In this document: positions 7,865 through 16,402 of the stretch, piece by piece | Position numbering within the stretch: the first letter of the stretch is position 1 | Layout of the letters: every line of letters begins with the position of its first letter | Source: Pseudomonas chlororaphis | Lineage (GTDB): Bacteria > Pseudomonadota > Gammaproteobacteria > Pseudomonadales > Pseudomonadaceae | Length of the DNA stretch: 64,000 nucleotides | Assembly (NCBI RefSeq): GCF_000783395.1 | Contig: NZ_JSFK01000027.1 | Span: forward strand, 1 to 64,000 | Reading direction: 5' to 3' | Made by a program: the position numbers and the translations under genes | Notes under the pieces: model-generated | Told to the model about the DNA's origin: nothing | Seen by the model: the letters and a program-made list of their open reading frames with translations, nothing else | Database searches by the model: none

Positions 7865-9070
7865 TCAGAGGCGTTCGATGATGGTGGCAATGCCCATGCC
7901 GCCGCCGACGCACAGCGTCGCCAGGCCATAGCGCAGGCGTCGCGCTTCCAGTTCATCGAGCAGGGTGCCGAGGATCGCGCAACCGGTGGCGCCCAACGGG
8001 TGGCCCATAGCGATGGAGCCGCCGTTGACGTTGACCTTGTCCGGGTCAACGGCCATGTCCTTGATGAACTTCAGCACCACCGAGGCAAACGCTTCGTTGA
8101 CCTCGAACAGGTCGATGTCCTCAACGCGCAACCCGGCCTTGGCCAGTGCCTTGCGCGTTGCCGGCGCAGGGCCGGTGAGCATGATGGTCGGATCGGTACT
8201 GGTGACCGCTGTGGCGACAATACGCGCCCGCGGTTGCAAGCCCAGCGCCCGACCTTTGGCTTCGGAGCCGATCAGCATCAGTGCAGCGCCGTCGACGATC
8301 CCGGAACTGTTGCCCGGTGTGTGCACGTGATTGATCCGCTCGACATGGCTGTAGACCCGCAGCGCCGTCGCGTCGAAACCCATCTGGCCGATCATTTCGA
8401 AACTTGGTTTAAGCTTGGCCAAACCTTCAAGGGTGGATTCCGCGCGAATGAATTCATCGTGATCGAGCAGGATGATGCCGTTCTGGTCCTGCACAGGTAC
8501 GAGCGACTTGTTGAACGAGCCGTCAGCCCGCGCCCGTGCGGCTTTCTGTTGTGAATGCAAGGCGTAGGCATCGACGTCCTGCCGGCTGAAGCCTTCCAGC
8601 GTGGCGATCAGGTCCGCGCCGACACCTTGCGGGGTGAAGTGGCTGTGCAGGTTGGTTTGCGGGTCCAGCGCCCAAGCGCCGCCATCACTGCCCATCGGCA
8701 CCCGTGACATCGACTCGACGCCACCGACCACCACCAGGTCTTCGAAACCCGAGCGCACTTTCATCGCCCCAAGGTTCACCGCTTCCAGTCCCGAGGCGCA
8801 GAAACGGTTGATCTGCACGCCGGCCACACTGACGTCCCAATCGGCCACTTGCACAGCGGTTTTGGCGATATCCGAGCCTTGATCGCCAATCGGCGTGACG
8901 CAGCCGACCACTACGTCATCGACCTGACTGGTGTCCAGCGCGGTACGCGCTTGCAGAGCGGTCAGCAGACCGGCCAGCAGATTCACCGGTTTGACGCTGT
9001 GCAAGGCGCCATCAGCCTTGCCTCTGCCACGGGGCGTGCGTAAAACATCGAATATCAAAGCTTGGGTCAT
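7865..9070 (-). CDS. Acetyl-CoA C-acyltransferase (thiolase, FadA-like)
   Basis: The 401-residue thiolase has the acylation Cys in NRFCASGLEA (Cys near 91), the conserved GHPLGATG motif with the catalytic His, and the C-terminal CVGGGMG motif with the proton-shuttling Cys. It would cleave 3-ketoacyl-CoA to acetyl-CoA. The chosen start MTQALIFDVL is the family N-terminus; the frame extends upstream without a conserved pattern. It is the first gene of a two-gene beta-oxidation operon with the FadB-like gene 24 bp downstream. Confidence 0.93.
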   Translation of the reverse strand: MTQALIFDVLRTPRGRGKADGALHSVKPVNLLAGLLTALQARTALDTSQVDDVVVGCVTPIGDQGSDIAKTAVQVADWDVSVAGVQINRFCASGLEAVNLGAMKVRSGFEDLVVVGGVESMSRVPMGSDGGAWALDPQTNLHSHFTPQGVGADLIATLEGFSRQDVDAYALHSQQKAARARADGSFNKSLVPVQDQNGIILLDHDEFIRAESTLEGLAKLKPSFEMIGQMGFDATALRVYSHVERINHVHTPGNSSGIVDGAALMLIGSEAKGRALGLQPRARIVATAVTSTDPTIMLTGPAPATRKALAKAGLRVEDIDLFEVNEAFASVVLKFIKDMAVDPDKVNVNGGSIAMGHPLGATGCAILGTLLDELEARRLRYGLATLCVGGGMGIATIIERL

Positions 9071-9464
9071 GACGTCCTCGAACCTGTGCGGGGAGTGATT
9101 GCTTGTGTCCCCACTCTTGACCCGAGCGGCCATGGATTCAATGACCACAGTGCTCAATGCGCTTGACCCACACGCTCAGACGGACGGTCATTAACCGTCG
9201 GGTGAACCGGTTCAGGTCGGCGAGTTGTCTAGCCAGCGGGCGGCAAAGAAGCTGGCAATACGCCTCATGCCTTTTTAATCGCAACTTCCTAGCACTCCAT
9301 ATGAAATGGATCTAAGCCAAGCGTGACGCGGGCCCTAAGGTAGTACATGTACGTCAGGGTCGTCGGGTTTTGCCGAGGCCGACGTTCTTCAACAGGAAGT
9401 GCACCGCTTGCCGTCATGGATATGCAGGCAAGCATCAGGAAATAACAATAAAGGCGGTCAAGCC
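9071..9464. promoter_or_regulatory. Intergenic control region with two perfect palindromes
   Basis: This 394 bp gap lies between the divergent thiolase operon and a small plus-strand frame. It contains TGAACCGGTTCA (9203-9214), a perfect 12 bp palindrome, GTACATGTAC (9343-9352), and the partial dyad ACGGTcatTAACCGT near 9185-9199. Any of these could be an operator for the beta-oxidation operon. No GAAAC/GTTTC-type PsrA box was recognised. Confidence 0.35.
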
Positions 9465-9560
9465 ATGTTCAAACAACCGAAAGTTCGTCAAGCAGGGCTC
9501 ATTCTTTTCGCCACGACGCTGTTGTTGATTTTGCCGAATCTGACCAAGGTCATCGGCTGA
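9465..9560 (+). CDS. Short hydrophobic 31-residue protein (putative)
   Basis: A 31-codon frame begins with ATG after the purine-rich AATAAAGGCGG. Its product is basic at the N-terminus (MFKQPKVRQ) with one strongly hydrophobic helix (GLILFATTLLLILPNL) ending TKVIG. This charge-plus-helix layout suits a single-pass small inner-membrane protein. It lies 95 bp before the cytochrome c gene on the same strand and may share its transcript. It is too short for homology by eye, so coding status is a judgement. Confidence 0.5.
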   Translation: MFKQPKVRQAGLILFATTLLLILPNLTKVIG

Positions 9561-9655
9561 ATCGAGCGGCAGGTGCTGTTTATCGCCACTGAAAATGTGA
9601 CTGGCCCGCTACCCGGGCCAGCGTGGCTGTGCCAACCTTGGCGCACTCCCACGAC

Positions 9656-10477
9656 ATGGACGGCGATCATTTGAAAGCGCTTATTGTGTTCGGGGCCATG
9701 CTGCTGAGCATGCCCTTGTCTGCAGCACAGTTGGATCTGCAACTGGGCGCAAGCAGCCGCACCTGGCAGACCGAGAAATTGCTCAAGCATCCTCAAGTGC
9801 AAACCCTCACGATCAAAAACGATGTTTCCTACAAGAAGGACATGACCTATCGCGTCGTGCCCGTGGCCGCGCTGCTGAGCGGGATCAAACCGCAGGATCA
9901 CCTGCAAGCGGTGGCACTGGACGGCTTTGCCGCAGAATTGGCCGCGGCGCCGTTGCTCAATACAACAGGCGCGCGGGCCTGGCTGGCGATCGAAGATCCG
10001 GCTCAGCCGTGGCCACCGCTGTCGGAAGGCAAGCACAGCGCCGGGCCGTTCTATCTGGTGTGGACCGATCCGCAGGCCGGCCATATCAGCCCGGAGCAAT
10101 GGCCATTCCAGGTCGCGAGCATCAAGCGCATGGCACCAGTGGCCGAACGCTTCCCAGCCCTGCTGCCAGATCCTGCGCTGAAGGCGGATGACCCGATGAA
10201 CCTGGGGTTTGCGCTGTTTCAGAAGAACTGTCTGGCGTGTCACCGGTTGAACGGTGCGGGCGATGCGCAATTCGGGCCGGACCTGAATATTCCGTATAAC
10301 CCGACCGAGTATTTTGGTGCGAACTTCCTCAAGCGTTACATTCGCGATCCGCAGAGTTTGCGTCAGTGGCCGCAGGCGAAGATGCCAGGGTTTTCGGCGG
10401 AGGTGTTGCCGGAGGGAGATCTGGAGTTGCTGGTGGGGTATCTGAAACACATGGCGGGGCGCAAGGTTAAGCCCTGA
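9656..10477 (+). CDS. Exported cytochrome c-like protein with N-terminal molybdopterin-oxidoreductase-like region
   Basis: The product of about 273 residues has a hydrophobic signal segment (KALIVFGAMLLSMPLSAAQ). A region resembling the sulfite-oxidase-type fold follows (FYLVWTD, WPFQVASI) but without an evident cofactor Cys. The C-terminal c-type haem domain has CLACH (Cys 192, Cys 195, His 196) and distal KMPGFS with the likely Met ligand. It should be a periplasmic electron carrier. The start is uncertain: the ATG at 9656, or a TTG at 9671 that would give a cleaner signal peptide. An earlier in-frame start looks worse. Redox partner unknown. Confidence 0.75.
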   Translation: MDGDHLKALIVFGAMLLSMPLSAAQLDLQLGASSRTWQTEKLLKHPQVQTLTIKNDVSYKKDMTYRVVPVAALLSGIKPQDHLQAVALDGFAAELAAAPLLNTTGARAWLAIEDPAQPWPPLSEGKHSAGPFYLVWTDPQAGHISPEQWPFQVASIKRMAPVAERFPALLPDPALKADDPMNLGFALFQKNCLACHRLNGAGDAQFGPDLNIPYNPTEYFGANFLKRYIRDPQSLRQWPQAKMPGFSAEVLPEGDLELLVGYLKHMAGRKVKP

Positions 10478-10493
10478 CGCTTGCGCCCCACTC

Positions 10494-10580
10494 TGTAGGA
10501 GCTGTCGAGTGCAACGAGGCTGCGATCTTTTGATCTGCGGAATCAAGATCAAAAGATCGCAGCGTGCCGCAGCTCCTACA
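10494..10580. repeat. REP pair, family III (GTAGGAGCTGC type)
   Basis: Facing copies run from TGTAGGAGCTGTCGAGTGC to GCAGCTCCTACA, with the common inner block GCTGCGATCTTTTGAT, between convergent genes. Confidence 0.8.
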
Positions 10581-10591
10581 GGGGATCGTGT

Positions 10592-11395
10592 TTACTGTTG
10601 TTGCACGGAGATGACCGGGGTCGGCGAGACGAACACTTTCGCGTGCATCTGCTCACACCCTCCGCCCCGGCGCATGCCGCGTACCGGGCAGGCATCCAGA
10701 TAATCCAGGCCCACCGCCAGTTTCAAATGCCGCTCCGGCCGCGCCAGTTCATTGGTCACGTCAAAGCTGTACCAGGCGTCATCCAGCCACGCTTCTGCCC
10801 AGGCGTGGCTGGCCAGATGTTCGCAATCCTCACTGTACAAGTATCCCGACACATAACGCGACGGAATCCCGAGACTACGTGCACAAGCCAGGAACGCGTG
10901 AGCGTGATCCTGACAAACACCGGCACGCCCGGCGAAGGCTTCCGCCGCGCTGGTGTCGACTTCGGTGGAACCCGGTGTGTAGGTCATGTGCTGATTCAAA
11001 CCGTGCATCAGATCGATCAGCGCGGTGCGATCGCGCCGCTGCTTGCAGGATCTCTCGGCGAACGCGCGCAATGCCTCGTCGGCCTCGGTCAACCGGGTGA
11101 AGCGCAGGAACGGCAGCGCCGACTGGCTCTCATGCTCGGCCTCGCGCAGTTCGTCGATATCAACCTGCCCGCGCGCGCCGATGATGATCGCCTCGTGCGG
11201 TTCGTCCATGGTCAGCACGTGCAGGATATTGCCGAACGGATCGAGTTGCGCACGCACCGGGCGCGGCAGGTCGAGCTGCCAGCTCAGCACATGCTGACGC
11301 TCGCTGTCATGGGGTGTCAGTCGCAGGTACTGGATGCTCGCGCGCACCTGATCTTCGTAGTGATAGGTGGTCTCGTGGCTTATGGAAAGTCTCAT
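10592..11395 (-). CDS. Transglutaminase-like cysteine protease-fold protein
   Basis: The 267-residue transglutaminase-fold protein has an N-terminal beta domain (MRLSISHETTYHYED, typical of the family). The triad lies in GVCQDHAHAF (Cys), SHAWAEAWL (His) and FDVTNE (Asp). Such bacterial proteins act as peptidases or peptide-modifying enzymes. Its ATG overlaps the stop of the alpha-E gene by 4 bp, so translation is coupled. With the ATP-grasp gene upstream it forms a three-gene operon seen in many bacteria and predicted to make or break amide bonds. No signal peptide is seen, so it is probably cytoplasmic. Confidence 0.9.
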   Translation of the reverse strand: MRLSISHETTYHYEDQVRASIQYLRLTPHDSERQHVLSWQLDLPRPVRAQLDPFGNILHVLTMDEPHEAIIIGARGQVDIDELREAEHESQSALPFLRFTRLTEADEALRAFAERSCKQRRDRTALIDLMHGLNQHMTYTPGSTEVDTSAAEAFAGRAGVCQDHAHAFLACARSLGIPSRYVSGYLYSEDCEHLASHAWAEAWLDDAWYSFDVTNELARPERHLKLAVGLDYLDACPVRGMRRGGGCEQMHAKVFVSPTPVISVQQQ

Positions 11396-12342
11396 GCAGC
11401 CTCCAGGTAGGAACTGTGAATGGCGTTGCCCAACTGGCGCACCAGCGGGATGAATTCGGTCAGCCAAGCGTGCAGGCCTTCCTCGAGAATTTCGTTGATG
11501 CCGGTGTAGCGCAGACGCGCATCCATTTCCGCTGCCAAGCGTTGCGCGGGTCGACCGTTAGCGCCGGGCAGTTGCGCAAGAATCTGGTCGATCTCCTCGG
11601 TACAGGCCCTTAGCGAACGCGGTACATCGGCACGCAACAGCAACAACTCGGCAACATGCCGGGCGCCGGGCGCATCGCGATAGATTTCGGTGTAGGCCTC
11701 GAATGACGACAGCGCGCGCAGCAATGCACTCCACTGGTAATACGCGTGGGCCGTGCCATCGCTGACCGCTTCGGCCTGATCGCCGGCCATTTCATAACGT
11801 GCATCGAGCAGTCGCAGGGTGTTGTCGGCGCGCTCGATAAAAGTGCCGAGGCGAATAAACCGAAACGCATCGTTACGCATAATCGTGCCGTAGGACGCGC
11901 CACGAAACAGGTGCGAACGCTCCTTGATCCACTCACAGAAACGGCTCATGCCGTAGCGGCTGAGGCCCTGCTCGGCGATCCCGCGAATCTCCAGCCACGT
12001 CGAGTTGATGTTCTCCCACATGTCCGCCGTGATACGTCCGCGCACTGCATGGGCACTGGCCCGTGCGGCGCCGAGGCAGCTGTAAATGCTTGCCGGGTTG
12101 GCGGCATCGAGGGCAAAAAAGTGCAGCAGGCGTTCGGCATGCAACGCGCCGTGACGTTCCAGATAATCATCGAGGGTGCCGGTGATCAGCAGCGGCATGG
12201 CCAATTCGTGCAAACCATCGCCGCGACCGTCCTGCGGCATCAGCGATAGCGAATAACTGATGTCGAGCATCCGTGCGAGGTTTTCCGCTCGCTCCAGGTA
12301 ACGCGACATCCAATACAGATCCGAGGCAGTTCTACTTAACAT
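11392..12342 (-). CDS. Alpha-E domain protein (DUF403)
   Basis: The 316-residue, mostly helical protein begins MLSRTASDLYWMSRYLERAEN, the hallmark of the alpha-E (DUF403) family, and contains the expected Arg/Glu-rich helices throughout. No enzymatic motif is known for the family. It is always encoded with a circularly permuted ATP-grasp protein, as here (12 bp upstream) and with a transglutaminase (4 bp overlap downstream). The association suggests a partner subunit for the ligase. Confidence 0.92.
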   Translation of the reverse strand: MLSRTASDLYWMSRYLERAENLARMLDISYSLSLMPQDGRGDGLHELAMPLLITGTLDDYLERHGALHAERLLHFFALDAANPASIYSCLGAARASAHAVRGRITADMWENINSTWLEIRGIAEQGLSRYGMSRFCEWIKERSHLFRGASYGTIMRNDAFRFIRLGTFIERADNTLRLLDARYEMAGDQAEAVSDGTAHAYYQWSALLRALSSFEAYTEIYRDAPGARHVAELLLLRADVPRSLRACTEEIDQILAQLPGANGRPAQRLAAEMDARLRYTGINEILEEGLHAWLTEFIPLVRQLGNAIHSSYLEAA

Positions 12343-12354
12343 GGCAAGCTTCCT

Positions 12355-13764
12355 TCAATCCTCGACCACCCAGGTGTCCTTGGTTCCGCCACCCTGTGAT
12401 GAATTCACCACCAGAGAGCCTTCACGCAGCGCCACACGGGTCAAACCGCCAGGCACCACGCGGGTTTCGCGCCCGGACAAGACAAATGGACGCAAGTCGA
12501 TATGGCGCGGCGCGATGCCGTTTTCGACAAAGGTCGGACAGGTCGACAGCGACAACGTCGGCTGCGCGATGTACGCATGGGGCTTGGCCTTGATGCGTTC
12601 GCGGAAGGCATCGATTTCCGCCTTCGTCGACGCCGGTCCCACCAGCATTCCGTAACCGCCGGAGCCCTGGGTTTCCTTGACCACCAGATCCGGAAGATTG
12701 GCCAGCACATGGGAAAGTTCAGACGGGTTGCGGCACTGCCAGGTCGGCACATTCTTCAGGATCGGCTCTTCATCGAGGTAGAAACGGATCATGTCGGTGA
12801 CAAACGGATACACCGATTTGTCGTCCGCCACGCCGGTGCCGATGGCATTGGCCAACACTACGTTGCCGGAGCGATAGGACGACAACAGCCCCGGCACACC
12901 GAGCATCGAGTCGGGGTTGAACGCCAATGGATCAAGAAACGCGTCGTCGAGACGGCGGTAGATCACGTCCACCGCTTTCGGGCCGTCGGTGGTGCGCATG
13001 AAGACTTTGTCGTCACGCACGAACAGATCCGCGCCCTCGACCAGTTCAACGCCCATTTCCCTCGCCAGGAACGCGTGCTCGAAGAACGCACTGTTAAAGC
13101 GCCCCGGCGTCAGCACCACCACGCTTGGGTCGTCGATCGGACTTGAGCTTTTCAGGGTGTCGAGCAACAGGTTCGGGTAGTGATCGATCGGCGCGATGCG
13201 CTGCGCGGCGAACAGCTCCGGGAACAGGCGCATCATCATCTTGCGGTCTTCGAGCATGTAGCTCACGCCACTCGGCGTGCGCAGATTGTCTTCGAGCACG
13301 TAATAAGTGCCGTCGCCATCGCGAACCAGATCGACGCCGGAGATGTGCGAATAGATATCGCGGTGCAAATCGAGGCCCTGCATCGCCAACTGATATTGCT
13401 CGTTGGCCAGTACCTGTTCGGCAGGAATGATCCCGGCCTTGATGATGCGCTGCTCGTGATAGAGGTCGGCGAGGAACATGTTCAACGCCTTGACCCGCTG
13501 GATGCAGCCGCGCTCGACAATCCGCCATTCACTCGCGGGAATGCTGCGCGGAATGGTGTCGAAAGGAATCAGGCGCTCGGTGCCCTGCTCGTCCCCATAG
13601 AGCGTGAAGGTAATCCCGGCGCGATGGAACAGCAGATCGGCCTCGCGTCGCCGTTGGGCCAGCAGCTCGTCAGGCGTGTCGGCCAGCCAGCGGGCGAACT
13701 CCCGATAATGCGGGCGAACCTGGCCGCCGGCATCGTACATCTCATCAAAATAGGTGCGGATCAT
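12355..13764 (-). CDS. Circularly permuted type 2 ATP-grasp protein
   Basis: The 469-residue protein starts MIRTYFDEMYDAGG and carries the conserved motifs of the circularly permuted ATP-grasp family: the YYVLEDNLRTPSGVSYMLE segment, a DVIYRRLDD segment, and a C-terminal KETQGSGGYGMLVGP nucleotide-binding loop. Such enzymes are predicted to form peptide bonds from an acyl-phosphate. It is the first gene of the cassette with alpha-E and transglutaminase proteins. The longer in-frame start adds 30 residues that do not look like the family. Substrate unknown. Confidence 0.92.
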   Translation of the reverse strand: MIRTYFDEMYDAGGQVRPHYREFARWLADTPDELLAQRRREADLLFHRAGITFTLYGDEQGTERLIPFDTIPRSIPASEWRIVERGCIQRVKALNMFLADLYHEQRIIKAGIIPAEQVLANEQYQLAMQGLDLHRDIYSHISGVDLVRDGDGTYYVLEDNLRTPSGVSYMLEDRKMMMRLFPELFAAQRIAPIDHYPNLLLDTLKSSSPIDDPSVVVLTPGRFNSAFFEHAFLAREMGVELVEGADLFVRDDKVFMRTTDGPKAVDVIYRRLDDAFLDPLAFNPDSMLGVPGLLSSYRSGNVVLANAIGTGVADDKSVYPFVTDMIRFYLDEEPILKNVPTWQCRNPSELSHVLANLPDLVVKETQGSGGYGMLVGPASTKAEIDAFRERIKAKPHAYIAQPTLSLSTCPTFVENGIAPRHIDLRPFVLSGRETRVVPGGLTRVALREGSLVVNSSQGGGTKDTWVVED

Positions 13765-13959
13765 GCCGTACTCCTTGTCACCCGGACATACAGGCCTTCG
13801 CAAGGCCCGTGCCATCGGCATAAACGCTTTTATTTCAATCGGTTGGATATTCACGCCACAGACGCCGCACCATTCCTGTGCGGCAAATGCCCCAACCGGA
13901 TTGCCCCCGCTTCATTGCGACGCACTGCATCGCCTATCAACAGCATAGTCAGAGTTGAT

Positions 13960-13988
13960 TTCACTGCCCGGCATCGGCTGCGGATAAT
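13960..13988 (+). promoter_or_regulatory. Sigma-70-like promoter of the candidate small RNA
   Basis: TTCACT (13960-13965), a 17 bp spacer and GATAAT (13983-13988) fit the -35/-10 pattern with 4/6 and 5/6 matches. Expected transcription start is near 13995. Confidence 0.4.
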
Positions 13989-13994
13989 CCGCGC

Positions 13995-14146
13995 ATCCGC
14001 TGCAAAACTTCACCGGCCGCAAGGCCTTGAAGTCATCGGCTCAACTGATCTGGACTGCCATCGCAGCCCGACCCGCTGTAACCCTGACCGGTTTCCTCTC
14101 CTTATCGGTCTTCCCTTTTAGCCACCCTCTCCGGTGGCTTTTTTTT
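13995..14146 (+). ncRNA. Candidate trans-acting small RNA (about 150 nt)
   Basis: A plus-strand terminator with a long T-run stands where no plus-strand gene lies upstream (both neighbouring genes are on the minus strand), and a promoter-like sequence sits about 150 bp before it. The sequence just before the terminator is pyrimidine-rich and probably unpaired (TTCCTCTCCTTATC, TCTTCCCTTTT), and could pair with Shine-Dalgarno sequences as Hfq-type small RNAs do. I do not match it to a named Pseudomonas RNA from memory. The 5' end is approximate. Confidence 0.45.
14120..14146 (+). terminator. Orphan plus-strand Rho-independent terminator
   Basis: AGCCACC (14120-14126), a six-base loop and GGTGGCT (14133-14139), then a run of seven more T. 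Confidence 0.8.
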
Positions 14147-14251
14147 GCCTCGGTTTCTTGTTTCAGGGTTTTGCTACAGCGTTTTGCTTACGCCGGAAAT
14201 GACAACGGCCAACCCGAAGGTCAGCCGTTGTTCAACCAATGAAACCAGAGA

Positions 14252-14599
14252 TCAGTTCAAACGGTGGCGGTTGCGCACCTCCTGTTTCACACCCCAGCCT
14301 TCGATAATGCCGCCCAGAGGTTCAACCACGGCAGAGAATCCCTGCTCGAAGTCGCCAATATCGTCATAAGTCGCGTACATCACTTTGCTTAATTCCAGCG
14401 CCCACGCACCGTCATCACGCACGCTGACCTGGGCATTGATGGATTCACCGCGAAATTTGCCTGCCGCCCTGCGCGCCCGCTCCTCGTCCGGGAAAATGGC
14501 GTAGAACTCGATGGGATGGAATCGGGAAAAATCGAAACCGCCTTCTTTCATGCGGCGCAGAACATTGCTGCTGATGTCTTCTTGATAGGCTGTGCTCAT
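14252..14599 (-). CDS. RraB-like ribonuclease E activity regulator family protein
   Basis: The 115-residue product starts MSTAYQEDISSNVLRRM and has the layout of the RraB fold: an N-terminal helix, FHPIEFYAIFPDEERARRAA, the VSVRDDGAWALELSKVM strands, then an acidic DDIGDFEQGF helix and WGVKQEV. RraB proteins bind RNase E and modulate decay. The ATG at 14599 follows GAGGGGGACGA. It is isolated. RraB function in Pseudomonas is inferred by fold only. Confidence 0.75.
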   Translation of the reverse strand: MSTAYQEDISSNVLRRMKEGGFDFSRFHPIEFYAIFPDEERARRAAGKFRGESINAQVSVRDDGAWALELSKVMYATYDDIGDFEQGFSAVVEPLGGIIEGWGVKQEVRNRHRLN

Positions 14600-14808
14600 G
14601 AATCGTCCCCCTCGCATAGATGGATAGACTTTCCGTATTCCCGCCCCGGGCCTTTGGCCAAAGTACGACGGCAACGTGGTTGCACGCGGGAACAAGCATG
14701 TAGCTGACAAGACCAGACCTTAGCGATCCGTTCGCTGATCTCGCTTGCAGAGTAGCCCCAAGATAGAGCTGCTGCCAAGGCCTGGTTGCTTCGAATGAAG
14801 GAAGATTT

Positions 14809-15042
14809 TCAGATTGGAGTGATGCTGCGGATTTCGATGCTGTTCTGGGTTTTCAGGCTTTTCACCCCGGCATCGGCGGTGCGCCCTTCCAGATCGTTCA
14901 GGTCCAGTTCGGCGGCGACAGGCAGAAGCCGTGCCTTGATCAATCGAGCGGCCTCATCGTCACTGGGGCATTCCGCGCGCTCGAACACCTCATCGACAAT
15001 TTCACCATGATCGTCCACGAAAGTGACTTTCCACTTTTGCAT
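14809..15042 (-). CDS. Conserved hypothetical protein, 77 residues
   Basis: A small acidic protein MQKWKVTFVDDHGEIVDEV with predicted alternating strands and a helix (SDDEAARLIKARLLPVAAEL), ending IEIRSITPI. The start follows a strong GAGGAGGC ribosome site. The longer in-frame extension runs through a REP-like sequence and is rejected. No family recognised and no motif. It precedes a REP-rich gap. Confidence 0.7.
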   Translation of the reverse strand: MQKWKVTFVDDHGEIVDEVFERAECPSDDEAARLIKARLLPVAAELDLNDLEGRTADAGVKSLKTQNSIEIRSITPI

Positions 15043-15154
15043 CGGTGCCTCCTCGATCAAACCCGCAAATGGGCTTACACCTAAATCGACTGGTACGCCG
15101 AAAGTTGGTTCAAAAGGATTACAGCGGGCGAAGATGAAAAAAACGACATCTACG

Positions 15155-15271
15155 GTAGGAGCTGCCGAAGGCTGCGATCTTTTGGGACGCAGAGCGTCCC
15201 CGGCTGCATTCCCACGCAGAGCGAGGGAATGATCAAGGGGAAGCAAATGTGGGAGCGAGCCGGCTCCCACA
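15155..15271. repeat. Mixed REP cluster
   Basis: A single family III unit (GTAGGAGCTGCCGAAGGC, 15155-15184) and a short family I-like palindrome TGTGGGAGCGAGCC-GGCTCCCACA (15248-15271), between two minus-strand genes. Confidence 0.7.
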
Positions 15272-15290
15272 GGGGTATTGCGGTGTTCTT

Positions 15291-16166
15291 TTAGTCGTTG
15301 CTTGGCTTGTTGATCGCCTGCAGCACGTACTGTGGCAAGGCGAACGCGCCGATGTGGATTTCCGGGTTGTAATAGCGGGTGACGATGCCGCTGCCGATGA
15401 AGCGCTGCTGCAGGGTTTCACGGCTCAGTTTGCGGTAGGCCGGGTTGGTCGAGCCCCAGGCAAAGGTCATCGAGCCGCCAATGTAGGTCGGCACCGCAGC
15501 CTGATAGAAGTGCCAGTCCGGGAACAGGCTGTTCAGGCGACCGGCCGTGGTTTTGACTTCGTCGATCTGCATGAACGGCGTGCCGTTCTGGGTCACCAGA
15601 ATGCCGCCTTCGTTCAGGCAGCGATGGCAAGCCTGATAGAAGTTCTCCGAGAACAACACTTCGCCCGGGCCGATCGGGTCAGTGGAGTCGGAGATGATCA
15701 CGTCGAATTTTTCAGTCGTGGTGGCAACGAAACGCATGCCGTCGTCGATCACCAGATTCAGACGTGGATCGTCGTAGGCGCCGCTCGAGTGGTTCGGCAG
15801 AAACTCTTTGCACATGTCGACCACAGTGCCGTCGATTTCGACCATGGTGATGTGTTCAACGCCAGCGTGCTTGGTCACTTCGCGCAACATACCGCCATCA
15901 CCGCCACCGATGATCAGCACGCGCTTGGCGCTGCCGTGGGCGAGGATCGGCACGTGAGTGAGCATTTCATGGTAGATGAATTCGTCGGCTTCGGTGGTCT
16001 GAATCACGCCGTCCAGCGCCATGACCCGGCCCATGCGCGGGTTCTGGAAAATCACCAGATGCTGGTGTTCGGTGCGCACTTCGTGCAGCAGTTTTTCCAT
16101 GCGAAAACGCTGGCCGTAGCCTTCGTAGAGGGTTTCCAGGTACTCGCTGGTTTTGGTGACGGTCAT
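15291..16166 (-). CDS. speE: Polyamine aminopropyltransferase (spermidine synthase)
   Basis: The 291-residue spermidine synthase starts MTVTKTSEYLETLYEGYGQ and has the decarboxylated-AdoMet binding loop VLIIGGGDGGMLREV and the acidic DVIISDSTDPIGPGE active-site segment with the catalytic Asp. It would transfer an aminopropyl group to putrescine. The length matches the bacterial family. A longer in-frame start adds residues unlike the family. The upstream gap holds a REP pair and the gene looks monocistronic; no speD lies nearby. Confidence 0.93.
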   Translation of the reverse strand: MTVTKTSEYLETLYEGYGQRFRMEKLLHEVRTEHQHLVIFQNPRMGRVMALDGVIQTTEADEFIYHEMLTHVPILAHGSAKRVLIIGGGDGGMLREVTKHAGVEHITMVEIDGTVVDMCKEFLPNHSSGAYDDPRLNLVIDDGMRFVATTTEKFDVIISDSTDPIGPGEVLFSENFYQACHRCLNEGGILVTQNGTPFMQIDEVKTTAGRLNSLFPDWHFYQAAVPTYIGGSMTFAWGSTNPAYRKLSRETLQQRFIGSGIVTRYYNPEIHIGAFALPQYVLQAINKPSND

Positions 16167-16289
16167 GGTCAAGTGCTCCGATGAATGCGCGGGCGCCAAT
16201 CGTGGGGACGATTGCCCGGGAAAGGCGCGCATTCTACGTTGCCGAAGATGACAGGTCGAACCTCACTTCATCGGCAAACCACAATCCCA

Positions 16290-16379
16290 TGTGGGAGCGA
16301 GCCTGCTCGCGAAGGCGGCGTGTCAGCCAACATTGTCGGTGACTGATCCAGCGCTTTCGCGAGCAGGCTCGCTCCCACA
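16290..16379. repeat. REP pair, family I (inverted)
   Basis: TGTGGGAGCGAGCCTGCTCGC (from 16290) faces GCGAGCAGGCTCGCTCCCACA (to 16379). Confidence 0.85.
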
Positions 16380-16402
16380 GGGGTGTTGCAGCGTTATCAG
16401 CT

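Larger units (their letters stand above)
13765..14251. other. 487 bp gap holding a candidate small RNA
   Basis: There is no convincing coding frame. The left part serves as the upstream region of the ATP-grasp operon. The middle has a sigma-70-like promoter (13960-13988) leading to an isolated plus-strand terminator (14120-14146). The right part has an imperfect hairpin ACAACGGC (about 14200) / GCCGTTGT that may end the RraB-like gene on the minus strand. Confidence 0.45.
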
